From Cephalopachus bancanus (lineage: Eukaryota; Chordata; Mammalia; Primates; Tarsiidae): a DNA stretch of 64,000 nt. The stretch spans positions 310,001-374,000 of the forward strand of contig JAPVLO010000404.1 of assembly GCA_027257055.1 (NCBI GenBank). Reading direction: 5' to 3'. Under the pieces are notes generated by a model. The model did no database searches, was not told the DNA's origin, and saw only the letters and a list, made by a program, of their open reading frames with translations. The position numbers and the translations under genes are program-made. Below, piece after piece: positions 35,730-46,686 of the stretch; within the stretch, counting starts at the first letter, position 1, and every line of letters begins with the position of its first letter.

Positions 35730-35813
35730 GGCAACTTCCTTGGGTCCCCTCCCTCTGTGGGAGCGTTTTTATCCTCTCAATAAATTCTACTTTCCAAAAA
35801 AAAAAAAAAAGAA
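35730..35813 (+). mobile_element. Micro-retrocopy of a retroviral R-like transcript 3' end
   Basis: About 66 nt, containing CCTTGGGTCCCCTCCC and CTCTCAATAAATTCTAC, are followed by a 15-nt A-run. AATAAA is at 35779-35784, about 12 nt before the A-run, which is the spacing of a polyadenylated RNA end. The insert is flanked by agaaaattgtctgg (35716-35729) and agaaaatgtctgg (35814-35826). The words resemble the R region of class I ERV LTRs of the HERV-W/ERV9 kind, from memory. L1-mediated capture of an LTR-terminated RNA is the inference. Confidence 0.62.
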
Positions 35814-35826
35814 AGAAAATGTCTGG

Positions 35827-36320
35827 TTCATTCATCTATGTCTCAAGGGCAAATGGTCATAAGTGAATCTGACAGAGAAACACTTAAGTGATCCTAGTTT
35901 GAAAGGAAAACCAATGCGTACTTGGATAGCAGCATTCACTTTACAGACAGTTCAAAGGGCACTTTGCTATGTCAAATGCCCCCCGATGTTTTCTGATGCC
36001 AGTAGGAAAAAGAAAGCTATTAAATGCTTTTAATAGTGAAACATTGTATTTGGGGAGAAGGAAAGATGGAGAAAATAGATGCCAGACTAACTGCAAGTCA
36101 AGAATACAGCGAGTTTTCCAAAGAGAATTCCTGTTTTTCAAAATATTCGTCCCTTCTTTAGGGGCAGCGGGGGTGAAAGAGGGTGCAGAATTGAAAAATG
36201 TGCAGAGTGTTCCTTAAAACGTTTTCTGTGTAATCCAACATTGTCAATGGGAGTTGTAGGGTGGGTTGGGGCAAATTCATCAACCAGGAGCCTAAAAATA
36301 TACCAAATTTAAGGGTATAC
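35827..36320. other. Unassigned DNA
   Basis: An 82-codon open frame (35969-36217, +) has no recognisable domain. Nothing else could be identified. Confidence 0.4.
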
Positions 36321-36324
36321 ACAT

Positions 36325-36500
36325 GAGCCCCACTATTTATTAGCTATGTGAATTTAAGGGAGATACTTAATGTCTTTAAGTCCCAGGCTCTGCAAGTGTG
36401 CAATTAAAACGATAAATTCTACCACAGAATGTTGTCAGGTTTCGTCTAAGGACATACCCAATGCCGCCAGCAGGGGGCTTGGCATGTGCTAGGGCCTTAA
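36325..36500 (+). mobile_element. MIR SINE
   Basis: The MIR core is visible as ATTTATTAGCTATGTGAATTTAAGGGAGATACTTAATGTCTTTAAGTC, followed by a GCTTGGCATGTGCTAGG tail. Confidence 0.65.
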
Positions 36501-36577
36501 AGTAGCAAGTTCATTTCCATTTCCAGGAACACTTGAGTTCATAGCTGCAGAATCTCTTCTCCAGGCATTTTAATTTT

Positions 36578-36868
36578 TTTTTTTTTTTTTAGTTGGAACC
36601 TCACTCTGTCGCCCAGACTGGAGTGCAGTGGCACACTCCCAGGCACCACAGCCTCAACCTCCTGGGCTCCGGCGATCCTTCTGCCTCAGCCTTCCAGGTA
36701 GTTGGAACTACAGGCGCGCGCTACCACACCCGGCTCATTTTTAAATTTATTGTATAGATGAGGTTTTGCCAAGTTGCCCAGGCGGGTCTCGAACCCACGG
36801 ACTCAGGCAATCCGCTCACCTCAGCTTCCAAGGCGCGGAATTACAAGCTGAGCCACCGAGCTCGGCTT
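36578..36868 (-). mobile_element. Alu dimer (lineage-type), 15-bp duplication
   Basis: A minus-strand Alu is flanked by aggcattttaatttt (36563-36577 and 36869-36883). Confidence 0.95.
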
Positions 36869-37127
36869 AGGCATTTTAATTTTTCCGGGTCTTCCTTGTC
36901 TACAGTTCACCAATGTTTGATACGCCTTGATACTTGTATAACCCTTTACACACAGTCTTCTTAATATTGTGCCATGTCTCATTTTCTAGAGGAGAGTTCA
37001 AATTCCCTCTCAAAGCATTCAAAGACATCCATGATGTAACTCAAAATAACAGCTCCTTTTTGAAGATCCTTTGTTCCATTGGCCTACATTTTTTTCCCTC
37101 CATAATTTCACTCACTTTTTCCTGTTA

Positions 37128-37970
37128 ACTATAGTACAAGTGACCCCTGAACAGCATGAGTTTTTTATTTTTTAATTTTAAAGATGTGGGGTACAATTTA
37201 GGGTTAGGTATACAAACGTTGACTGTTCAGGTACCCTTGTTGATGAGGTGTGCCCCTCCCACCCTTAGCAGTTTCCCTCATCTGCCAATCCCACCGCCTC
37301 TCCCCTGGCAGTTTCTCACTACTGCCAATCTCTTTCTTATAGTATTATGATAATTGTTCAAGGTCTGCTTATGAGTGAGAACATGTGGGACTCAGTTCTT
37401 TGTTACCGTGATAGGTCACTGAGTATGAGCCACTCTAAAACCATCCGAGTTGCTGCAAAGCCATAGTTTTGTCCTTTATGACTGCTTAATATTCCATTGT
37501 GTACACGTATCACATTTTAAAAATCCAGTTCAGCTTCCATGGGCAGCGTGATTAGTTCCATGCTTTTGCTATTGACCACATGAGATTTTACAGTGCAGGT
37601 TCATTTACACATGAATTTTCCTCTCCCAGTCACCCCTGAGACAGCGAGACCGACCCCTCCTCTTCCTTCTCCCCCTCAGCCTACTTGTCATGAAGGTGAT
37701 GAGGGTGAAGACCTTTACCATGATCCCACTTGATAAATAGTAAATATATTTTCCCTAACATACGCTTTTCTTAATAACATTTTCTTTTCTATAGCTTCCT
37801 TTATCGTAAGAATACAGTATACGAAATGCCCAACATATAAAATGTGTTTTGACCGACTACTTATGTTATCAGCAAGGCTTCAGTCAGCAGCAGGCTATTA
37901 AGTTTTTCAGAGTCAAAAATTATACGCGAATTTCCAACTGCATGGGGTGTTGGCACTTCTAACTTTCATG
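37128..37970. mobile_element. Tigger2-like non-autonomous DNA transposon
   Basis: The left end reads GTACAAGTGACCCCTGAACAGCATG, like the terminal inverted repeat of Tigger2/MER8 elements. The interior agrees with that family as I remember it: CCTGAGACAGCGAGACCGACCCCTCCTC, TTTTCTTAATAACATTTTCTTTTCTATAGC, and ATTATACGCGAATTTCCAACTGCATGGGG. The right end is degraded near 37970. An L1 3' end is inserted close to the left terminus. No transposase coding region is present. Confidence 0.75.
37160..37578 (-). mobile_element. L1 3' end inserted in the Tigger2-like element
   Basis: A lineage-type L1 3' end on the minus strand starts with a T-rich tail and AAGATGTGGGGTACAAT, and reaches the ORF2 C-terminus (a TTCCATGCTTTTGCTATTG segment). 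Flanking agcatgag and acatgag suggest a diverged duplication. Confidence 0.85.
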
Positions 37971-38238
37971 TTTTCTGCACACTGAAATCTCACTTGTTCT
38001 TTAAATGCCAGCATCAATGTCATGTCTTGCATGAAGTCTTCCTTAACCTTTTAGACAGAAGTGATTTCTCTTCTTTTGAAACTGCCTAGCAATTCCTTAT
38101 AATATTAATAATAAACTTCTATATATTTGTGTGATACTAAGTTTAATGGACACGTCCTCATTTGGATATTATTTAACTTGTATAGAGTGAGAACTCTCCA
38201 TCCACTTTCTTCCTCTGACTTCTGAAATATTCTGGTTC

Positions 38239-38530
38239 TTTTTTTTTTTTTTGAGTTGAGTCTCACTCTGTCACCCAGGCTGGAGTGCAGGGGCACACTC
38301 CCAGCCACCGTGGCCTCAACCTGCTGGGCTTAGGTGATCCTTCTACATCAGCTCTCCAAGTAGCTGGAACTACAGGCACATGCTACCATGCTTGGCTTAC
38401 TTTTTGATTTATTGTACAGATGAGGTCTCACCAAGTTGCCTAGGCTGGTCTTGAACCCCCAAGCTCAGGCAATCCTCTTGCCTCGGCCTCCCAAAGTGCT
38501 GGGATTACAGGCTGAGCCACTGTGCCTGGC
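38239..38530 (-). mobile_element. Alu dimer
   Basis: A minus-strand Alu with T-run of 14 and the derived CAGGCTGAGCCAC end. Flanking words (ctggttctt and ctgtttttctt) are only roughly alike. Confidence 0.92.
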
Positions 38531-38579
38531 CTGTTTTTCTTACTACCTATGTGGCTCTTCCTTCTCAGCCTTCTCAGTG

Positions 38580-39055
38580 CGTGTATTCACTTCCTAGGAC
38601 TGTCTTAAAGTACCACAAACTGGGTGGCTTACCACCACAATACGAATTTATTATCTCACAATTCTGGAGGCTAGAAGTTCAAACCCAAGGTGTTGGCAGG
38701 GCCATTTTCCCTCTGAAGCCTTTGGAGGAGAATATTTCCTTGCCTTTTTTAGCTTCTGGAACCCCCTGGCATTCATTGGCTGGTGGCAGCGTAAGTCAAA
38801 TCTCTGCCTCCATCTTCACATGACTGTCTTCCCTCTGCCTGTGTTGTTCTCCTCCTTGGGTCTGTGTTTTCTCTTCTTATAAGGACATCAGTCGTGTTGG
38901 ATTAGGTCTCACCCTAATCAAAAATGATCTCATCTTAATGTGATGACATCTATATAGACCCTATTTTCAAATTAGGTCGCATGTATAAGTACCAGGGGTT
39001 AGGCCTTGAAGACATCTTTTTGGGGATCCAATTCAACCCATGACAGTAAGGATCC
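38580..39055 (-). mobile_element. MaLR-type LTR (subfamily not assigned)
   Basis: Typical antisense order: CACTTCCTAGGACTGTCTTAAAGTACCACAAACTGGGTGGCTTA, TTCTGGAGGCTAGAAGTTC, CTTCTTATAAGGACATCAGTC, and ATTCAACCCATGACAG. It is the reverse of the type seen at 39455 and 62028. No coding region adjoins it. Confidence 0.7.
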
Positions 39056-39059
39056 CATT

Positions 39060-39450
39060 TTTTTGCCTCTCTCTCAATTATTAGAATTCTTCAGAGCGAT
39101 CTCCTGGGCCCCCTTTTCTCAGTACTCATTGAAACAATGAGAGAAAGTAAAAAAAGTTGGCAATGCTAAATATGGTGATTTGTAAAACAGATATAATATG
39201 AGATTCCAAGGAGGATTTAGTGTTCTGGTGTATTCTTCTAGAATATCACTATTTCCCTTAGCTTTTCCTTCAGAACCACACTTGAGTTGGTGGAACTTTT
39301 AAAAATATTTAAGGAATGTTACTTCTGGAGAAGAGAGTAAGAGTTTTAAACAAGGCAACACTGGTAACATGAAAATTATATGAGATAGCTATGCAGTGAT
39401 TCTCAACATTGTCTCCTCCCTATAGAAAACAAGAAGAAATGATTGCCCAC
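39060..39450. other. Unassigned DNA between two inverted LTRs
   Basis: About 390 nt show no recognisable repeat or exon. Confidence 0.4.
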
Positions 39451-39454
39451 TGGG

Positions 39455-39862
39455 AAGGTAATTCCTGTGGGCTGAATGGTACTTTCCTGAAATTCCTATG
39501 TTGAAGCCCTAAACCTCACACCTGAGAATGTGACTCTACTTGGAGGTAGGCCTTCAGAGAGGTAATTAAGTTGAAATGAAGCCATTAGGGTGGGCCCTAA
39601 TTCAATCTCACTGGTATCATTGAAGAAAAGGAAATGTGGACACACGAGGGGACACCAGATATATGTGTGGGCAGAGGAAAGACCGCTTGAGAAAGTGGCC
39701 ATCTGCATGTCAAGGAGCGAGGACTTAGGGGAAACCAAACCTGCTGGTACCTTGATCTTAAACTTCTAGCCTTCAGAACGGTGAGAAAATACGTTTCTGA
39801 TGTCTAAGCCACCCAGTCTGTGATATTTTGTTTTGGCAGCCCTGGTAAACAAATGTGGTAAT
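39455..39862 (+). mobile_element. MaLR-type LTR (subfamily not assigned)
   Basis: Sense order: ATTCCTATGTTGAAGCCCTAAACCTCACACC, TTAGGGTGGGCCCTAATTCAATCTCACTGG, TTCTAGCCTTCAGAACGGTGAG, and AAGCCACCCAGTCTGTGATATTTTGTTTTGGCAGCC. It is opposite in orientation to the LTR at 38580-39055. Confidence 0.72.
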
Positions 39863-39884
39863 TTTTAAAGTCATTTGATTAGTT

Positions 39885-39930
39885 AGTAGATACTATTCTA
39901 GTATCTACTATCTAGTGAGAGTAGATACTA
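39885..39930. repeat. 25-bp palindrome with an extra direct copy of one arm
   Basis: agtagatacta (39885-39895) is followed after 3 nt by its exact reverse complement tagtatctact (39899-39909). A third agtagatacta lies at 39920-39930. Confidence 0.95.
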
Positions 39931-40435
39931 TCAGACACTATTCCAGGTGCCGAGGAAAAGTCCCTGTGGAGCTGATGTGCTAGTGGGTGGAGAAAGGGAA
40001 CAACACTAAGTAAAATATATGTCAGGTGGGATTAAGTGCTACAGACAAAAATAAACCAGGGAGATTATCTTGGGACAGATCGTAATCTTATGGAGGCCTC
40101 CCTGAGAAGGTGACATTTTAGTAAACGCTTGAATGGATGAGGAAGAGAGGCATGAACACCTAGATGCAAGGGATCTCAGGTAGAGGAAACAGCAAGTGTA
40201 AAGACCCTGATCTGGGATTATATCTGACGTGTTCAGGGGACAACATTAAGAAGCCCATAAGGGCTGAATGTGTGGAGCCTAGGCAGAGAGTAATATGTCA
40301 GAAGATGGTGGAGGAGAGCTATGGAGTTTTGGGGGACCCACTTGTAGAGAAAGCTAGTCCCCAGAATGAAGTTAGTACAAAAAGAGTGGACAGATATAGA
40401 GATGAGGGAGGGTGTGGATAGGGGAGTGGTTGGGG
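39931..40435. other. Unassigned DNA
   Basis: No repeat was recognised. An 85-codon frame (40164-40421, +) has no domain. Some of it may be distant L1M sequence. Confidence 0.4.
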
Positions 40436-40436
40436 G

Positions 40437-40525
40437 GGAAGAGAGAGAGAGAGAGGGAGGGAGGGAGGGAGATTAATGACACAGCAGAAGGTGAGAGAGA
40501 GGAGGGGAGAGAGAGATGGAGAGAA
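40437..40525. repeat. Purine-rich (GA/GGGA)n tract
   Basis: Two purine-rich runs of gaga and gggagg units (about 40437-40472 and 40493-40529) flank a short mixed segment. The long minus-strand frame here is a low-complexity translation. Confidence 0.8.
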
Positions 40526-40529
40526 AGAA

Positions 40530-40810
40530 ACCACTTTGAAAACACTATGTACTGTATGATATGACTTTATTTTTAGGTCATTCTAGAAAGGCATAACTAT
40601 GGAGACAACAAATATATCAGTCATTACTGGTTTGGGGAGGGAGGAAAGTTGAGTGGCGAAGAACAGAGGATGTTTTTGACGAGTGAAGAAACTATTCTGC
40701 AAGGTGCTGTAGTGGTGGGTGTTCAACACTATGAATTTATGAAAACCCATAGAACTTTACAGCCCAAAGTGAACCTCAATGTATAAACATTTAAAAATTC
40801 ATTTAAGAGG
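40530..40810 (+). mobile_element. Old L1M 3' fragment
   Basis: Typical old L1 3' sequence: TCATTCTAGAAAGGCATAACTATGGAGACAAC, GAGTGAAGAAACTATTCTGCAAGG, and AAAACCCATAGAACTTTACAGCCCAAAGTGAACC. Confidence 0.65.
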
Positions 40811-41261
40811 TCAGGGGATCCCAGGGTGGAATACAGAACATGACTAAACAGTTTAACTATATTACAGATGTATGAAGAAAATCTCACTGAATGGGTCGGG
40901 GGAAGAATTCCTGGTCTAAGAAACATTGGGAACGAAGAGAGATTGTAAGACTCAAGGAAAAAGGAATTGCACATAAGCGCTGTATTCTAGTTGGCCAAGT
41001 TTCCCATGGAAGACTGGGTTCACAATCTGAAACCACTGTACACGTGCGCTGTTACTGAACAATTAGGTAAGTGGAATGTGGGTGGTGGGAGCCAGATTTC
41101 TCACGGTTGCAAGTAAGAAGGGAAGAAGGCAAGAATCTTCTATGTAGCTAAGGATTAGAGTTGGAGACATCAGTAGGAACTCAGGCTTACATTATTATGG
41201 ATACAGATGTTTACACACAGAAGTATTTATAGATATGTGTATATACAGGTGTTAGCTACAC

Positions 41262-41282
41262 ACATACACACACACACACACA
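41262..41282. repeat. (CA)n microsatellite
   Basis: About 21 nt of alternating ca/ac units. Confidence 0.9.
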
Positions 41283-41439
41283 TTGCTCAGCTGAAAGGTT
41301 CAGGAAACAGGGATGCACCCAGCACTCACATTTTTGTTTCTAATACTATTTGTTCCAATAAATGGAACTAGGAATCCTTGGAGGAATAACTGATTATCAG
41401 GAAACATATAGTGTGAATCTGGAGCATGCCATAGCGCCG

Positions 41440-41625
41440 TAAAGTAAAGAGATGCAGTGGGGAAACTGCCAGGGGAGGGAAGTGGGACTGGCAGTTGAGA
41501 GAAACTGCCAGGGGAGGGAGGGGCACATCGCATCAACAAGGGTACCTGCATCATGAACATTTGTATACCTAACCCTGAGTTGTACCTCGCATCTTTAAAA
41601 TAGCAATAAAACAAACAGAAAAAAA
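41440..41625 (+). mobile_element. L1 3' end, lineage-type
   Basis: A short 5'-truncated 3' UTR with duplicated AAACTGCCAGGGGAGGG blocks and terminus GAGTTGTACCTCGCATC, ending in an A-rich tail. Confidence 0.82.
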
Positions 41626-41770
41626 CTGCCCACAATGATGGAGGATATCAAAGGGAAATGAGAGTCAGCGTAAGAGATCCTAATGGCCCAAGATGGAATG
41701 CTTTGAGCAACAAGATAAATACAGCAGCACTGGATTATAATCCAGGATATATAATAATTATCCATGTCTA

Positions 41771-42731
41771 AAGAAAATGTGATATATATACACAATGGAA
41801 TATTATGCAGCCATAAAGAAGGACAAATATACAGACTTCGCAGCAACTTGGATGGATTTGGAGTTGATCACACTCAGTGATCTATCACAGAAACAAAGAA
41901 CAGAGTACCACATGTTGTCACTAATAAGTAAACCTTGAACAATTATCATAATACTATAAGAAAGAGATTGGCAGTAGTGGGAAACTGTCAGGGGAAGGGG
42001 GTGGGGTAGGATTGGCAGTTGAGGGAAACTGCTAGGGGAGGGAGGGGCATACCTCATGAACAAGGATACCTGCATAAGGAATGCGTCTGCACTGCTGGTG
42101 GAAATGCAAACTAGTACAACCTCTCTGGAAGACAGTGTGGCGATTTCTGAAAGAACTAGAACTTGACCTTCCATGTGACGCACCAATTCCCCTATTGGGA
42201 ATATACCCAGAGGAACTCAAATCATTCTACAAAAAAGATACGTGCACATGCATGTTTGTTGCAGCTCTATTCACAATAGCAAAAACACGGAACCAACCAT
42301 CTGCCCATCGAAGGTGGACTGGATAAAAAAATGTGGTACATATATACAATGGAATATTACGCAGCCATAAAGGGCAAACATATGGACTTTGCAGCAACTT
42401 TAATGGATTTAGGGTCGATCATACTCAGTGATCTATCACAGAAACAAAGAACAGAGTACCGTATGTTCTCACTCATATGCAGACCTTGAACAATTATAAT
42501 ACTATAAGAAAGCATTTGGCAGTAATGGGAAACTGTCGGGGGGGGTTGGGGAGAGGGTGGGATTGGCAGCTGAGGGAAACTGCTAGGGGAGGGAGGGGCA
42601 TACCTCATCAACAAGGTTACCTGCATAGTCAATGTTTGCATACCTAATCCTGAATTGTACCCCACATCTTTATAATAAAAAATAATAATAATAAAAGGAA
42701 AAATAAAATAAAATATTATAAATATAAAAAA
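41771..42731 (+). mobile_element. L1 insertion with internally repeated 3' region
   Basis: The insert is flanked by atccatgtcta (41760-41770 and 42732-42742), so it arrived as one event. It has two parts: 41771-42080 covers ORF2 end and 3' UTR but stops without an A-tail, and 42083-42731 starts again further upstream in ORF2, runs through the whole 3' UTR and ends in an A-rich tail. The 42081-387 ORF2 piece (42081-42326) includes the [25 protein letters not shown] region. Confidence 0.88.
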
Positions 42732-43439
42732 ATCCATGTCTATACCGATATAAATAAATAATTGCATAAGTAAATACACGGGGAAGAGGACAGATCTCCT
42801 CTTCCAAATACTTTTTAGGTAGCTTCTCCATCCTCAAGGGGGTAGAACTAACTTCCCACTCCTTGAATGTGGGCTGCACACAGGGATGTCCTTCCAAAGA
42901 GTACAGCATGGAAAGGAAGAAAAGAGGGACTTGAAGGGGGTGAAGCTCGATGATCACTACCTTAGCCAGGTGATCAAGGTCAGTATTGAGAGTGGTAAGT
43001 CACGTGGATAGTGTGTACCCTTAGTGTGTGTAATGGGAATGGCACTTGACCTCTGTCGTCTTCCTCCCTACCTAGCGAACAACCAACCTAGTCATGAGAA
43101 AAACATTAGGCGAATCACAATTGAGGGACAGTGCACAAAACACCTGGCCGGTGTGTCTCAAAACCATCAAGGCCGTCAAGAACAAGAAAAGCCTGAGAAA
43201 TCGCCAGAGCTGAGTGTTCTGAGGAGACATGCCAACTACATGCCATGCAGCATCCTGGGTGGGACCCTAGAACAGAAAAGTAATGTGTCAGTACTGGTTC
43301 GTTGATTGTGACCAATGCATCGCACTGATGTGGGATGTAAGTACTAGGGGAGACTGGTTGTGAGGTACGTGGGTACACTACTATCTTCTCAAATGTTCTG
43401 TAAATCTAAAACTTTTAAAATTAAAAAAAGTTTATCTTA

Positions 43440-43919
43440 AAAGTCCTTATGCCAAGTTTTACACCATCTCAAGTCAACCAGAATGGCTGAGGGTGTGAGC
43501 CAGGCGTCAGCACTTTTTAAACATCTTGGGTGTTATCAATGTGCAGCAAAGTTTGTAGCCTCTGAAGTAGAAGTCCCCGAGCTATGGTAGACGTTCTATT
43601 TCGGCACTCCTTAATTCACGCAAAATGTCCTGAACCAAATGAAATTGTTGAGTGATGCCTCTATTTTATACCTCTGTGCAGCTGAATTTTTAATAACGAG
43701 TGTGATAAAAATAAAGAACTGGAACAAGTTGCCCATTTGAGCATCACTTGATGCTGCACTATTGAATATTCAGCCCCTAATTGACAAATGTATCAAGCAT
43801 GTAATTACAAGCAGTATTCTATCTTAAAATGTCTCTTGTAATTTTCCTCCAATTGAAATGGAAAAAAAAGGGATATGACACACATACTATTTCCTGGCGC
43901 CTCCCCCCTCCCCAAACAT
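43440..43919. other. Unassigned DNA
   Basis: No repeat or exon could be recognised between the old L1 end and the LTR-like stretch. Confidence 0.4.
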
Positions 43920-44395
43920 ATCAGTAGGCTCTAGCAGACCCCACCATGGTTCCATTTTCCACCATTTTTTGACCTGATCTGTGCTCCAGGAGACGGACTC
44001 TGTGGATTGCAATCCTCAGGCCTGCTTGTCATCTGATTTCCAGTTGGGTTTAGGCAGGATGCAGGAAAGAAGTGTCATATTTTTAGCCCTACTCTTTCCA
44101 TTCCTTATCACGATTCTGGCAGTGGCTATGTTTGTTGCATCGCCAACTCCTGTCCACTCCAGTTCTCACTGGGCTCAGGAAGCACGGTTCCTTTTCCTCA
44201 CCCTTTCAGGCTAAGAGGGGTCATGGTCTCCTGCTATTGCTAGTCTCTGAGTAACCGACCATCTCTTGCTGGATTAAAAAAAGAAAATACTTTGCCCATA
44301 CCTCTGAAAATTGTCTCTTTACTAAAATATTTTCAGTTTAACCCTTTGAGGGTGCCATCTGTTTCTTGACAGAATTCTGACTGATACAGTTACAG
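43920..44395. mobile_element. Possible old LTR remnant
   Basis: The right end, CTTGACAGAATTCTGACTGATACAG, and a preceding GTCTCCTGCTATTGCTAGTCTCTGAG stretch resemble the ends of old mammalian LTRs. The 77-codon open frame (43981-44214) is not supported as a gene. Confidence 0.3.
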
Positions 44396-44399
44396 TTGT

Positions 44400-44869
44400 C
44401 AACTCTATTCCTAGGAAGGATGACTCTTCCCCCCATTTTTCTCAGCTAAGAGAATGTACTGCCTACTTTTTTGGCCTTAAAAATGTTCTTTGTTTTGTGA
44501 AATGTTGCTGATAGTAGAGAACATTATTTTCCCTCGATCCTAATTTGGCAAAAGAAAGACTTGGCAAACTTATGCTGGTTCCCCACACATTTTTGAAATT
44601 TCATTTCCAGAATCCAGAGTCTGGGAACCATTGATCTAAAAGAGAATTCAACTTTGAAACATTAAAGGAATTTAGCTGTAATTCATCTTACCACAAGAAT
44701 CTTACAAATCTGGTGAAGGCTGCCAATGGCTGTCACAGTAGACACTCAAGTTACGGGAGTTCAGTTGCTTGCACAACTTATTGTTCCACTCCTGGTAAAG
44801 AGGGACATCGTATCGCGGGAAAATAGGAGGAACCATAAAAGTTAAAGTGGCTATTTTTATGTTCATTGC
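44400..44869. other. Unassigned DNA
   Basis: A 76-codon minus-strand frame (44702-44932) starts at ATG but has no recognisable domain. Nothing else could be assigned. Confidence 0.4.
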
Positions 44870-45004
44870 TACCAAAGAAAATGTTACAGCACATTGTGTT
44901 TTGAGTCTCAAAAACACACACGAGTATCGCATTTCCTTGGAGAGTCAATGGGGGAAGGGATAGAGGAAAAGGGAAGTGTGCATCTGAAAGATTTTTGTTA
45001 TTTG

Positions 45005-45221
45005 TTTTTTAAATTCAATTTTATTTTTGATTCGAGGGCTACATGTGCAGGTGTGTTACCTAGGTATACTGTGTGATGGGGGTTTGGGCTTCTAATGAGC
45101 CTGACTCCCAGGTGGTGAGCATGGGTGATTTTCAACCCTTCTCCTCCCCCCTCCCCTGCCTTCAGCAGTCCCCAATGTCTTTTGTTCTCATCCTTGTGCC
45201 CATGTGTGCTCAGTTTTTAGC
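45005..45221 (-). mobile_element. L1 3' fragment (L1MA/L1PB-like)
   Basis: Antisense L1 3' UTR order: GATTCGAGGGCTACATGTGCAGGTGTGTTACC, GGTGGTGAGCATGGG, AGCAGTCCCCAATGTCT, and CCCATGTGTGCTCAG. Confidence 0.75.
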
Positions 45222-46686
45222 AAGAAGTTGAAAGGACTCTTCAATGACGCATGGATGCTTGGTGGTAGTAATTTAGAACTTCCAAGTTTGCAGATACAGA
45301 AATGTTCACATTTACACAATTCCAACTCTTTTTAAAAATTATAAATAATTACAAAAGACCACCAAGCAGCACACATTGGGCATTGGTGGGTTTTTTCAAG
45401 TTTTATTGTATTTTTAATTGCCACACAGTAATTGTATATCTTTGTGGGGTACAATGTGATGTCTCAATACATGCATACGTTGTGGAATGACCAAATCAGG
45501 CTAGTTGACATAGCCAGCATCTTAAATATTTGTCATTTCCTTGTGGCGGGAACATCTAACATCATCTCTTAGTTATTTTGAAATATACATTATAATTGAC
45601 TATAGTCACCATACTATGCCATACTTTGCAATAGAACTTATTCCTCCTGTCTAAGTGAAACTTTGTATCGGTTCAACAACATCTCTCCCTTCCTCATCCA
45701 CATACCCCCAACCCCACCGCCAGCCTTTGGTAACCATCCTTACACTCTACTTCTGTGAGTTTGACGTTTTTATATTCCACATGCATGCAAGTTCATATGG
45801 TATTTGTCTTTGTGTGCCTGGATTATTTCTCTGAATATAATGGTTGTTGCAAATAACGGAGTTTCTTGTTTTTAAATGCTGAATAGCATTTTATTACCAT
45901 ATATATACCACATTTTCAAGTCCATTCATCCGTTGATGGACACTTAGGTTGTTTTCATGTCTTGGTCATTATGAATAATGCTGAATGAACATGGGAGTAC
46001 AGACATCTCTTTGACTTAGTGATTTCAGTTCCTTTGGGTATATACCAAGAAGTGAGATTGTCGGTTCATATAGTAAGTCTGTTTTAAGTTTTTTTTTTTA
46101 ATCTCCACACTGCTTTCCAAAATGGCTGTACTACCAACAGTATACAGAGCTTCTTTTCCCCTCACATCCTTGCCAATACTTGTTATCTTTCATATTTTTG
46201 ATAGTAGCCAATCTGACAGGTGTGAGATGATATCTTATTGTGGTTTAAATTTGCGTTTCTCTGATGGTTCAAAATGTTGAGCATTTAACAATATATCTGT
46301 TGGCCATTTATACGTTTTCTTTTGAGAGATGTCCATTGAAGTCCTTTGCCCACTTTTAATAAGGTTATTTGTTTTCAAGTTCCTGGTTATTTTGGATATT
46401 AGCCTTTATCCAATGTATGATTCACAACTATTTTACCCCAATTTGTGGGTTTTCTCTTTAGTCTATTGATTGTTCCTTTTGTTGTGCAGAAACTGTTTAG
46501 TTTGATGTAATCCCATTTATATGTGTTTGCTCTCATTACTTGTGCTTTTGGGTCATATTCAAGAAATCACTGACAGACCAACATCATAAAGCTTTCTCCC
46601 AGTGTTTAGTTTTAGTCATTTTATAGTCCTATGTCTAAGTGTTTAATTCATTTTGAGATGATTCCTGTGCAAGAAGTGAGATAAGA

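Larger units (their letters stand above)
40930..43437 (+). mobile_element. Ancient L1 3' UTR (L1ME-like) hosting younger L1 ends
   Basis: When the younger inserts are removed, the remaining sequence reads as one old L1 3' region. It includes AACTGATTATCAGG, CCCACAATGATGGAGGATATCAAAGGG, AAGATGGAATGCTTTGAGCAACAAG, CTTAGCCAGGTGATCAAGGTCAG, CATCCTGGGTGGGACCCTAGAACAG, and a CTGTAAATCTAAAACTTTTAAAATT end. The open frame at 43024-43305 lies in this UTR. The left boundary is uncertain. Confidence 0.65.

Noticed and set aside
41262..41282. Alternating CA tract as possible regulatory Z-DNA
   Set aside because: It is short and lies in an old L1 3' UTR, with no promoter evidence nearby.
41300..42779. 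Several 110-140-codon minus-strand frames
   Set aside because: They are antisense to L1 3' UTRs and recur with each L1 copy, so they are shadows of the repeat.
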